64,000 bases of DNA, from assembly GCA_948847595.1 (NCBI GenBank), contig CAQOGY010000002.1:496001-560000 (forward strand), written 5' to 3'. The notes below the pieces were generated by a model that made no database searches, had not been told where the DNA came from, and was given only the letters and a program-made list of their open reading frames with translations. Below, piece after piece: positions 28,170 to 35,750 of this stretch (positions within the stretch are counted from its first letter, which is position 1; the number at the start of each line of letters is the position of its first letter). The position numbers and the translations under genes are program-made. The stretch is from an uncultured Bacteroides sp. (GTDB taxonomy: Bacteria > Bacteroidota > Bacteroidia > Bacteroidales > Bacteroidaceae).

Positions 28170-28973
28170 ATGAAAAAGAATTGTTTTCTCCTTCTCTTTT
28201 TGCTTTGTGCCTGCCTCGTTCAGGCACAGGATACGTATCGTACCGACAAGGATGTACCTTACATTTCCGGCTCCGAAACAGATGCTTATCGTCTGGAACG
28301 TTGTAAACTGGATGTTTATTATCCCGAGAATAAAAAAGATTTTTCCACCATTGTATGGTTTCATGGCGGTGGTATGGAAGGAGGAAGTAAATTTGTTCCC
28401 AAGGAACTGACGGATCAAGGCTTTGCAGTAGTGGCGGTTAATTATCGTTTGAGTCCGAAAGCAAAGAATCCGGCTTATATAGAAGATGCCGCCGAAGCTG
28501 TGGCATGGACATTCCGGAATATCGAAAAGTATGGCGGTCGCAAGGATCGTATCTTTGTTTCCGGTCATTCGGCAGGAGGTTACCTTACGTTGATTCTGGC
28601 AATGGATAAGAAATACATGGCTGCATACGGAGCCGATGCGGATAGTGTAGCTGCCTATCTTCCGGTCAGTGGGCAGACAGTCACTCATTTTACCATCCGC
28701 AAAGAACGTGGCCTGCCCAACGGAATCCCCATCATTGACGAATTTGCTCCGGTAAACAAGGCCCGCAAGGATACCGCTCCTGTTGTGCTGATTACGGGGG
28801 ATAAGAATCTGGAAATGGCTGACCGGTACGAAGAGAATGCACTGCTGGCATCGGTATTGAAGAATATCGGCAATCGGAAAGTCTCTTTATATGAACTGCA
28901 AGGATTTGACCACGGACAGGTACTCGGTCCTGCCTGCTATCTGATCGTTAATTATGTGAAGAGGTTCAAGTAA
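28170..28973 (+). CDS. Secreted alpha/beta-hydrolase, esterase/lipase-like
   Basis: 267-residue alpha/beta-hydrolase with a signal peptide (cleavage near VQAQ). The oxyanion motif HGGG is at 65-68, the nucleophile elbow G-H-S-A-G has Ser134, and the C-terminal His248 lies in GFDHGQ. This is the hormone-sensitive-lipase/carboxylesterase layout, so it probably removes acyl groups (for example acetyl) from a sugar or small ester. A longer start at 28152 is possible. It is divergent from the GH31 gene and monocistronic as far as I can see. Cargo and relation to the dextran locus are unknown; dextran itself is not acylated. Confidence 0.85.
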   Translation: MKKNCFLLLFLLCACLVQAQDTYRTDKDVPYISGSETDAYRLERCKLDVYYPENKKDFSTIVWFHGGGMEGGSKFVPKELTDQGFAVVAVNYRLSPKAKNPAYIEDAAEAVAWTFRNIEKYGGRKDRIFVSGHSAGGYLTLILAMDKKYMAAYGADADSVAAYLPVSGQTVTHFTIRKERGLPNGIPIIDEFAPVNKARKDTAPVVLITGDKNLEMADRYEENALLASVLKNIGNRKVSLYELQGFDHGQVLGPACYLIVNYVKRFK

Positions 28974-29012
28974 TAGACCTGTGATATCCTTTCATTTGAT
29001 ATGGATAATGTG

Positions 29013-29020
29013 TATATTTG
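29013..29020 (+). promoter_or_regulatory. Predicted -7 box for the DUF4143 ATPase gene
   Basis: TATATTTG, then C, matches the -7 consensus. TTTG at 28995-28998 is only 14 bp upstream, shorter than normal. The transcript would carry a leader of about 60 nt containing direct repeats. Confidence 0.4.
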
Positions 29021-29030
29021 CACGAAACTC

Positions 29031-29076
29031 ATATCAAAAATGTGTAAGTTCTCACATTTCAGATATCAAAAATGTG
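29031..29076. repeat. Paired 14-bp direct repeats in the ATPase gene leader
   Basis: ATATCAAAAATGTG occurs at 29031-29044 and again at 29063-29076, 32 bp apart. CACATTT at 29053-29059 is the inverse complement of the AAATGTG end of each copy, so the leader RNA could form either of two alternative hairpins. The second copy ends 7 bp before the ATG. Confidence 0.7.
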
Positions 29077-29083
29077 ACTCGGT

Positions 29084-30409
29084 ATGTTTGAAAGAGGAAT
29101 TATTCAGCTGTTAGCGGCTTGGAAAACGGATGTAAACAGGAAGCCTTTGGTTATTCATGGGGCGAGACAAGTGGGTAAGACGTGGGCTTTGAAGTATTTC
29201 GGTCAGAAATACTTTGAAGATGTTGCCTATTTTAGTCTGGATAAAGATGAAAGCGGACTTTGTGATATCTTTAAAACGACTAAAGACCCCGAGCGCATTA
29301 TACAGCAATTGTCCTTTTTGCATGGACGAAAAATTAATCCTCAGACTACTTTGCTGATATTGGATGAGATTCAGGAGTGCAATGAAGCGCTGAACTCTTT
29401 GAAATATTTCTGCGAAGAAGCACCCGAATATGCAGTGGCTTGCGCTGGTTCTTTACTTGGAATTTACCTGAATCACATAGGCAATTCCTTTCCGGTTGGA
29501 AAAGTAAATCATCTGTCTATGTATCCGCTGACTTTTACGGAGTTTCTGAATACGAAAGATCCGGCGATGTATCAATATATGTGCTCTGTCAAAGAAATAG
29601 CGCCTCTTCCCCAAATCTTCTTCGACAAACTGCGGGAAGCCTTCATTGCCTATTCTATTTGTGGCGGTATGCCCGAACCTGCTTCTTTGATGGTTGACTT
29701 TAATGATATGCAAAAAGTGGATTCATCGCTTCGGGATATATTGAATGACTATGCTCTGGATTTTGTGAAACATACTACACCTACGTTGGCGCCCCGTATC
29801 AATTATGTATGGAACTCTCTGCCCTCTCAATTGGCGAAAGAAAATCGTAAGTTTGTTTATCAACTGGTTCGTCCCGGAGCACGTGCGCGTGAATACGAAG
29901 ATGCTATTTTATGGTTGGAACAAGCTGGTCTTGTCAACAAAGTAGTTCTGAGCAAGTCGCCCAGGCTGCCACTGAAAGCCTACGATGATTTGAGCACTTT
30001 TAAGCTCTATGCATTAGACATAGGGTTGTTGAGGCAATTGTCCGAACTGGATGCAAGTGTTTTGTTATTGTCCACTCCCGGATATACGGAATATAAAGGG
30101 GCATTGGCAGAGAATTATGTATTGCAAAGTCTTACAGCACAATTTCAGGCTTCGTTCCGTTACTGGACTTCCGGTAATAAAGCAGAAGTGGATTTTTTAC
30201 TTCAGCATGGTAATCATATTTATCCGGTAGAAGTGAAAGCAGACCAGAATATAACAGGTAAAAGTCTGATTCAGTACGAGAAACTTTATCAACCTGCTTG
30301 CCGGATTCGATATTCGATGCTGAATTTGAAACAAGACGGCAATCTGATTAATATTCCTTTATTTCTTGCGGATAAGACGAAAGAGCTGCTGAATAATAAC
30401 GTGGGATAA
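29084..30409 (+). CDS. AAA_14/DUF4143 ATP-binding protein
   Basis: Cytoplasmic P-loop protein of 441 residues. Walker A is G-A-R-Q-V-G-K-T at 26-33, Walker B is LLILDE with Asp94/Glu95, and a sensor-like stretch (AVACAGSLLG) follows. The C-terminal DUF4143 domain (about 215-400) ends in a nuclease-fold-like pattern (NKAEVDFLLQ ... YPVEVKAD) resembling PD-(D/E)xK enzymes, with Asp and E-x-K present. Bacteroides carry many copies of this family, often solitary, with no agreed function; roles in stress, defence or regulation have been proposed. No toxin or partner gene is adjacent. The direct repeats in its leader suggest autoregulation. Confidence 0.88.
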   Translation: MFERGIIQLLAAWKTDVNRKPLVIHGARQVGKTWALKYFGQKYFEDVAYFSLDKDESGLCDIFKTTKDPERIIQQLSFLHGRKINPQTTLLILDEIQECNEALNSLKYFCEEAPEYAVACAGSLLGIYLNHIGNSFPVGKVNHLSMYPLTFTEFLNTKDPAMYQYMCSVKEIAPLPQIFFDKLREAFIAYSICGGMPEPASLMVDFNDMQKVDSSLRDILNDYALDFVKHTTPTLAPRINYVWNSLPSQLAKENRKFVYQLVRPGARAREYEDAILWLEQAGLVNKVVLSKSPRLPLKAYDDLSTFKLYALDIGLLRQLSELDASVLLLSTPGYTEYKGALAENYVLQSLTAQFQASFRYWTSGNKAEVDFLLQHGNHIYPVEVKADQNITGKSLIQYEKLYQPACRIRYSMLNLKQDGNLINIPLFLADKTKELLNNNVG

Positions 30410-30530
30410 AGAATAGAGAGAAACGGCCAAGTGATGAAAAATACAGGTCATTTAAGGAAAATATCTGTGAAATGTAACGTTTCTCATAGTCTGTGAATCA
30501 TTTATTATATCAGAAATCGGTCGTATTGGC

Positions 30531-30538
30531 TACATTTA
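30531..30538 (+). promoter_or_regulatory. Possible -7 box for the GH32 gene
   Basis: TACATTTA differs from TAnnTTTG only at the last base and is 33 bp upstream of the ATG. No -33 match at normal spacing is seen, consistent with activator dependence. Confidence 0.3.
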
Positions 30539-30571
30539 CTCCGATTTTACAAACTAATAAATAAAATAGCT

Positions 30572-32218
30572 ATGAAGACATTAAGCAGAACTGTACTTAC
30601 TCTTTTTGTTTTGTCCTTCTCCTGTTTGGCAGCGATAGCCGGAGAAGTATCTTTTAAAATAACCACGCAATATCTGAACTTCCCCATCTCCCATAAAGAG
30701 AACAGAGGAAGGATGACTTTTGAAGTAAACGGCAAGCCGGATTTATCCGTCGTTATCCGTCTGGCGCCGGATGAAGCGGAATACTGGGTGTTTAAAGATG
30801 TGTCGGCTTTCAAAGGAAAGACGATCAAGATAACCTACGACGGCAATGAGAAGGGATTGAGTAAAATATACCAGTCCGACGAAATCGAAGGACAAGCTGA
30901 ACTGTATAAGGAAAAGAACCGTCCGCAATTCCACTTCACTACCCGGAGAGGCTGGATCAATGACCCTAACGGATTAATCTATTATGAGGGCGAATACCAC
31001 CTGTTCTACCAGCACAATCCTTTTGAAAGAGACTGGGAGAATATGCACTGGGGCCATGCGGTCAGCAAGGACCTGATACACTGGACAGAATTACCGGACG
31101 CTCTGTATCCCGACCATTTAGGAACGATGTTCTCCGGTTCGGCAGTCATCGACTATGATAATACCGCCGGATTCAATAAAGGCAAGACTCCAGCCATGGT
31201 TGCCGCCTTCACTGCCGCCAGCAGTGACAGACAAGTGCAGGGGATAGCCTACAGCCTTGACAAAGGACGTACCTTCACGAAGTACGACAAGAATCCGGTG
31301 ATTAACTCCAAGGAGAAATGGAACTCTCAGGACACACGCGACCCGAAAGTGTTCTGGTATGCGCCCTCCAAACATTGGGTACTGGTACTGAACGAGCGCG
31401 ACGGACACTCCATCTATACCTCTTCCAATCTCAAAGACTGGAAATACGAGAGCCATGTTACAGGCTTCTGGGAATGTCCCGAATTGTTCGAACTGCCGGT
31501 TGACGGTGACAAGAACCACACGAAGTGGGTGATGTACGGTGCCACCGGTACGTATATGCTAGGCTCTTTCGATGGCAAGGTATTTACTCCCGAAGCCGGA
31601 AAATACTGCTATACCACCGGAAGTATCTATGCAGCCCAGACCTTTACCAATATTCCGGCAAGTGACGGCAGACGTATCCAGATAGGCTGGGGAAGAATCT
31701 CCCACCCCGGTATGCCTTTCAACGGAATGATGATGCTCCCCACCGAACTGACTTTGCGTACCACCAAAGACGGCATCCGCCTTGTTAACGTTCCCGTAAA
31801 GGAGGTCGAATCCTTGTGTAAGCCTCTTCGTTCCTGGAAATCTCTTTCTTCGGATGAGGCCAACCGCCACCTGAAAGAGTTTTATGATGCCGACTGTCTC
31901 CGCATTAAGACAACGATCAAACTCTCTCATGCCACGGATGCCGGATTCAACCTTTTCGGCCAGCGCATGATCGGCTACGACATGAACTCCAATACCCTGA
32001 ACGGCCGTTTCTACTCTCCCCAAGACCCGACCAGCATGGAATTGAGTGCCGATATTTACATTGACCGCACCTCTATTGAAGTCTTTATCGACGGCGGACT
32101 GTATTCTTATTCCATGGAACGCCGCCCTGATACCAACAACAAAGAGGGACTCCACTTCTGGGGAAACCGTATCGAAGTGAAAGACCTGCAAGTCTTTTCC
32201 GTAGAATCCATTTGGTAG
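30572..32218 (+). CDS. GH32 fructan hydrolase (exo-inulinase/levanase-like)
   Basis: Exported 548-residue GH32 enzyme releasing fructose from beta-fructans or sucrose. After the signal peptide comes an extra N-terminal beta domain (about 25-110, DUF4980-like), then the five-bladed propeller. The nucleophile is Asp131 in WINDPNG, the transition-state stabiliser is Asp257 in RDPKV, and the acid/base is Glu301 in WECPEL. The C-terminal beta-sandwich contains the usual IDRTSIEVFIDGG segment. No SusC/SusD, fructokinase or fructan sensor is adjacent, so it is an orphan member. From memory, B. thetaiotaomicron BT3082 is a GH32 outside the main fructan locus that is co-regulated with it; the gene order here fits that gene. 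Confidence 0.93.
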   Translation: MKTLSRTVLTLFVLSFSCLAAIAGEVSFKITTQYLNFPISHKENRGRMTFEVNGKPDLSVVIRLAPDEAEYWVFKDVSAFKGKTIKITYDGNEKGLSKIYQSDEIEGQAELYKEKNRPQFHFTTRRGWINDPNGLIYYEGEYHLFYQHNPFERDWENMHWGHAVSKDLIHWTELPDALYPDHLGTMFSGSAVIDYDNTAGFNKGKTPAMVAAFTAASSDRQVQGIAYSLDKGRTFTKYDKNPVINSKEKWNSQDTRDPKVFWYAPSKHWVLVLNERDGHSIYTSSNLKDWKYESHVTGFWECPELFELPVDGDKNHTKWVMYGATGTYMLGSFDGKVFTPEAGKYCYTTGSIYAAQTFTNIPASDGRRIQIGWGRISHPGMPFNGMMMLPTELTLRTTKDGIRLVNVPVKEVESLCKPLRSWKSLSSDEANRHLKEFYDADCLRIKTTIKLSHATDAGFNLFGQRMIGYDMNSNTLNGRFYSPQDPTSMELSADIYIDRTSIEVFIDGGLYSYSMERRPDTNNKEGLHFWGNRIEVKDLQVFSVESIW

Positions 32219-32241
32219 ACGGAAATCAAAAGCTATCTTTG
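32211..32241 (+). promoter_or_regulatory. Predicted promoter of the cupin gene
   Basis: TTTG at 32211-32214 and TATCTTTG at 32234-32241 are separated by 19 bp, a full match to the Bacteroides -33/-7 pattern. The -33 element overlaps the end of the GH32 gene, so the cupin can be transcribed independently of it. Confidence 0.6.
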
Positions 32242-32270
32242 TTTTCAGTTATTTAAATAGGAAAGAGAAT

Positions 32271-32612
32271 ATGAAAACGCGTAGTGAAGTTTTTCAGTTT
32301 GAGAAAGAGTTGAAATGGGAGCACCCCGCTCCGGGAATCCGTCGTCAGATAATGGGATACGACGGACAGTTGATGATGGTCAAGGTAGAATTTGAGAAAG
32401 GAGCGGTCGGTACGTTGCATGAACATTACCACAGTCAGGCTACCTACGTGGCAAGTGGAAAGTTTGAACTGACCATCGGTGACCGGAAAGAGATACTGTC
32501 GACCGGCGATGGCTACTATGTAGCACCCGACGAACCGCATGGATGCGTCTGTCTGGAAGCGGGAGTATTGATAGACACATTCAGTCCCATGCGGACTGAT
32601 TTTCTGGAATAG
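32271..32612 (+). CDS. Small cupin, KdgF-like
   Basis: 113-residue single-domain cupin without a signal peptide, so cytoplasmic. Likely metal ligands are His50, His52 and Gln56 in LHEHYHSQ and His90 in DEPHG, with the G-rich turns of a cupin_2 barrel. The C-terminal block (IDTFSPMRTDF) resembles KdgF-type cupins that linearise unsaturated uronates released by pectin or alginate lyases. That is a resemblance, not proof, and no uronate pathway gene is nearby. It has its own promoter, starting inside the end of the GH32 gene. Alternative: a generic sugar-binding or isomerase cupin. Confidence 0.75.
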   Translation: MKTRSEVFQFEKELKWEHPAPGIRRQIMGYDGQLMMVKVEFEKGAVGTLHEHYHSQATYVASGKFELTIGDRKEILSTGDGYYVAPDEPHGCVCLEAGVLIDTFSPMRTDFLE

Positions 32613-32623
32613 TTCCTGATGAA

Positions 32624-32671
32624 TGGTAGGTTACCGGATAATGATGGTATAAATTTACCACATATATGGTA
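32624..32671. promoter_or_regulatory. Phased TGGTA sites upstream of cysK
   Basis: TGGTA occurs at 32624, 32645 and 32667, that is at 21- and 22-bp steps. The first two are each followed by an inverted TACC/TACCA half (32632-32635 and 32656-32660). They end at the -33 region of the cysK promoter, a layout expected of an operator bound on one face of the helix. Confidence 0.4.
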
Positions 32672-32702
32672 TTTCCTGTCAACAAAAACTGCACTATCTT
32701 TG
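32672..32702 (+). promoter_or_regulatory. Predicted cysK promoter
   Basis: TATCTTTG at 32695-32702 is a perfect -7 box. TTTC at 32672-32675, 19 bp upstream, is a near match to the -33 TTTG. The leader is about 30 nt. Confidence 0.5.
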
Positions 32703-32740
32703 TAATATCTTAAAACAAAGGAAATTAAAAACAGATATAT

Positions 32741-33688
32741 ATGGAAAAGATTGCAAGGAAATTGACGGATTTGATAGGTAACACTCCGTTGTTGGAACTA
32801 AGTAATTATAATAAGAGTAACGGCTTGAAGGCTCGTCTGATCGTGAAAATCGAATCATTCAATCCCGCGGGCAGTGTAAAAGACCGCGTGGCATTGGCAA
32901 TGATTGAAGATGCCGAAGTGAAAGGAGTCTTGACTCCCGGCGCAACGATCATCGAGCCTACCAGTGGAAATACGGGAGTAGGATTGGCATTCGTTGCTGC
33001 CGCCAAGGGGTACAAACTGATTTTGACGATGCCCGATACGATGAGCGTCGAACGTCGTAACCTCTTGAAAGCTCTGGGAGCGGAACTTGTGCTCACTCCC
33101 GGTGCCGACGGAATGAAAGGGGCGATTGCCAAAGCGGAAGAGTTGAAAGCTGCCACTCCGGGCAGCGTTATCTTACAGCAATTTGAAAATCCTGCTAATC
33201 CCGCTATGCATCTACGCACTACCGGACTGGAAATATGGAGAGATACCGAGGGGAAAGTCGATATCTTCGTTGCCGGTGTAGGTACTGGCGGGACAATTAG
33301 CGGAGTAGGAGAAGCATTGAAGATGCGCGATCCCAGTGTGAAGGCGGTGGCGGTAGAACCTGCCGACTCTCCGGTACTGTCCGGCGGAAAGCCCGGACCT
33401 CACAAGATTCAGGGAATCGGCGCCGGTTTCGTACCGAAGACTTATAATGCTTCTGTCGTAGATGAAATTATTCAGGTGCAGAATGACGATGCTATCCGTA
33501 CCAGTCGTGCGCTGGCGGAGAAAGAAGGGCTGTTGGTCGGCATATCTTCGGGAGCAGCCGTCTATGCGGCTACCGAACTGGCGAAACGTCCCGAAAACGA
33601 AGGGAAGATGATCGTAGCCTTATTGCCTGATACAGGAGAGCGTTATTTATCCACTATCCTGTACGCGTTTGAAGAGTATCCTTTGTAA
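32741..33688 (+). CDS. cysK: Cysteine synthase A (O-acetylserine sulfhydrylase)
   Basis: Cytosolic PLP enzyme that makes L-cysteine from O-acetylserine and sulfide; 315 residues, normal for CysK. The PLP-binding lysine is Lys47 in NPAGSVKDR, the substrate loop is TSGNTG, the phosphate-binding loop is GTGGTISG, and the C-terminal region carries LLPDTGERYLST. An NTP-L motif (GNTPLLEL) opens the protein. It is monocistronic, between its own promoter and a strong terminator. The phased TGGTA sites upstream suggest specific regulation, perhaps by sulfur status. Confidence 0.97.
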   Translation: MEKIARKLTDLIGNTPLLELSNYNKSNGLKARLIVKIESFNPAGSVKDRVALAMIEDAEVKGVLTPGATIIEPTSGNTGVGLAFVAAAKGYKLILTMPDTMSVERRNLLKALGAELVLTPGADGMKGAIAKAEELKAATPGSVILQQFENPANPAMHLRTTGLEIWRDTEGKVDIFVAGVGTGGTISGVGEALKMRDPSVKAVAVEPADSPVLSGGKPGPHKIQGIGAGFVPKTYNASVVDEIIQVQNDDAIRTSRALAEKEGLLVGISSGAAVYAATELAKRPENEGKMIVALLPDTGERYLSTILYAFEEYPL

Positions 33689-33766
33689 AGGAAGGACATT
33701 GATTTGAAAAAAGGAAATAAGAAACAGAGAAAGGAAGGTATGTCAAAAGCCTATTGTAATTAAACT

Positions 33767-33811
33767 GAGGGTGTACTTCATTCACAAATTGAAGTGCACC
33801 CTCTTTCTTTA
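33767..33811. terminator. Strong intrinsic terminator between convergent cysK and enolase-like genes
   Basis: A 14-bp stem (33767-33780 with 33790-33803, one G-U wobble) and a 9-nt loop are followed on the plus strand by TTTCTTTA. On the minus strand the hairpin is followed by a shorter T-rich stretch, so it probably serves both genes. Confidence 0.85.
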
Positions 33812-33833
33812 ATTAGAATTGATAATGATATCT

Positions 33834-35039
33834 TTAGCTGATAAATCTTATGCCAAACCCTGGTGTTATATTAGGTGTTAGTCGTCCACGTTCCAATTTG
33901 TAACTAGAGGTATCAACATCTGTAGAGAAACATGTTACTCCTTCAATAGTAGGGACATTGCCATAAGCGGCTGCTAAATGTGAACTATAGCATGTCTTTA
34001 TTGCATCACCCCAGGAATGTGGAGATGCCATCATGCCGATATTTTTTAATTGGGGCATTAATTTACGCCAACGAGTGAATCCGTAACCTAATACGTCTTC
34101 CAGATATACGTCCAGTAGCTGTTTCTCACCAAGTTTGAAGTTGAGTTCTCTGTCGGGATTTGCTTCTCCGTCTCCTAATAGAGTATTACGTCGTCCATTC
34201 TTTAAACACCACTCTTTTAGTTTGGTATAATCTTCGTATGTCTCCCGGAACGGTTCTTCAATCCAGAACAGAGGAATATTTTCTATACCCTTTAGATATT
34301 CGATGAAATAATCAAATGTGAAGGCATCATTACCATCTACAAGAATATCACAATCAGGAAAATTGTCATAAATAAGTTTTGTTACAGCAATATCTGTTTT
34401 TAGTCCTTCGTCTTTGGCCATCCATTTGCCCCCTCGTCCTATTTTTACTTTAAACTGACGGTAACCATAATTATAGTCATAAAGGCAGTTCTCTAATATT
34501 TTATTCAGTCCGGCAGGGTTTTCAATAGGATCCATTTCATCAAAATAGATCATACCAGAATAGCAGGATGTTAATATCGGGCGATCATTTCCACTAATGA
34601 GCGCATACACAGGTTTATTAAGAATTACCCCTGCCAAATCATGCAGGCAGATATCAAATATATAATTTTCTTTATTTAATGTACCAATAGTTGGTGCGAA
34701 CAAATCAGCAACACTTTTTCCTTTAATAGTTGGAAAAAGGCTTTCCGCAGTTTTGCGGTTACCATTCATAAGCCCGATTCCTTCTGCGCCTTTATCGGTT
34801 GTTAGTATGCAGAATGTTAGGTTTGGACCTGTTCCATGGTGACCTAGACGTGAATTTTTGCCTACAAGGCGTGGGTATTTTAATTGGGCCACTTTAAATT
34901 TGATATCTTTAATTTTGTGGTATGCTAACTCGTTTTTTGTTTTCTGATCTCCATAGATATTATTGGCAAAAGCCATGGAAGGTATGACACTGGCAATAGA
35001 TGCAGTAGCTGCTAATTTTAAAAAATTTCTTCTTTCCAT
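33834..35039 (-). CDS. Enolase-superfamily protein (mandelate racemase/dehydratase-like), exported
   Basis: 401-residue member of the enolase superfamily, which abstracts a proton alpha to a carboxylate using Mg2+. An ERRNFLKLA start followed by a hydrophobic run looks like a Tat-type signal, unusual for this mostly cytosolic superfamily. The barrel shows KVK (Lys197/Lys199) and metal ligands Asp235 (VDGND), Glu261 or Glu262 (WIEEP) and Asp290/Glu292 (GDGEA). A His in ASPHSWGD near 340 fits the MandR-type base. Substrates of relatives are sugar acids such as gluconate or galactarate. It is last in a sigma/FecR/SusC/SusD/DUF3823 operon, the only enzyme in it, so the imported ligand may be a sugar acid or acidic compound. 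Substrate is not known. Confidence 0.82.
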   Translation of the reverse strand: MERRNFLKLAATASIASVIPSMAFANNIYGDQKTKNELAYHKIKDIKFKVAQLKYPRLVGKNSRLGHHGTGPNLTFCILTTDKGAEGIGLMNGNRKTAESLFPTIKGKSVADLFAPTIGTLNKENYIFDICLHDLAGVILNKPVYALISGNDRPILTSCYSGMIYFDEMDPIENPAGLNKILENCLYDYNYGYRQFKVKIGRGGKWMAKDEGLKTDIAVTKLIYDNFPDCDILVDGNDAFTFDYFIEYLKGIENIPLFWIEEPFRETYEDYTKLKEWCLKNGRRNTLLGDGEANPDRELNFKLGEKQLLDVYLEDVLGYGFTRWRKLMPQLKNIGMMASPHSWGDAIKTCYSSHLAAAYGNVPTIEGVTCFSTDVDTSSYKLERGRLTPNITPGFGIRFIS

Positions 35040-35062
35040 CTTATTCTATATTAAATGTTTTA

Positions 35063-35731
35063 TTATCGAATCTTTTCTATTCGGGAAAATAGGTAATCAC
35101 TCAATCCTGTTATCTGTATTCCGATGCGAGCATACAGAACAGGATCTGATATGTTACTGATGTCCATTTCAATCTGCATGTCTTTTAAGTTAGAAATATT
35201 CTGTATGTTTACTCTATTAATAGAACTTACATCATCAACAAATTGAGTCTTGTTTACTAAAAGAAAAGCGGTGCTGATCTTGGCTCCATCTGTTATTTTC
35301 TCGATATCGAAGTTTGCCTTCAGTGTATTACCATTGATGGAAAACTTTTCATTCTTTATCAGGTAGTAAGGTTCTACAGGGTATTCACAGGTTGTATTTC
35401 CTTTTACAGTTAGATAAACAGTGTCCCGGTGGTTTACCCATGGTCCGTTTTTATCACGTGTTATTAGTTTATAATCACCATCGAACAGTAATGCCTGGAA
35501 TGATCCATCTTGAGTAACATATACTGGAATGGGGTCTTTTTTTCCAAACCCTTCTTGATATAGTTGCATCTGGATTTTTTTTCCACTGCCTCTTACTCCT
35601 ATATATTCATTATTGTAGGTAACTTTACCACTTAACATAGATGCCGGTTCATCGAAATTGTCAAAGCGATTACAGCTATGCAGAGATAGAAGACAGATTA
35701 TTGACAATATGTAAATAAAATGATGTTTCAT
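35063..35731 (-). CDS. DUF3823 lipoprotein
   Basis: 222-residue lipoprotein with a lipobox at Cys20 (LHSC-NRFDNF). DUF3823 proteins are small two-domain beta-sandwich proteins encoded directly after SusD, as here (19 bp downstream). An N-terminal carboxypeptidase-regulatory-like fold (SGKVTYNNEYIG) leads into an Ig-like C-terminal part. It carries no enzymatic motif. It is probably a surface accessory ligand-binding protein for the adjacent SusC/SusD pair. Confidence 0.8.
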   Translation of the reverse strand: MKHHFIYILSIICLLSLHSCNRFDNFDEPASMLSGKVTYNNEYIGVRGSGKKIQMQLYQEGFGKKDPIPVYVTQDGSFQALLFDGDYKLITRDKNGPWVNHRDTVYLTVKGNTTCEYPVEPYYLIKNEKFSINGNTLKANFDIEKITDGAKISTAFLLVNKTQFVDDVSSINRVNIQNISNLKDMQIEMDISNISDPVLYARIGIQITGLSDYLFSRIEKIR

Positions 35732-35750
35732 ATTTATATAAATAAGAGGA

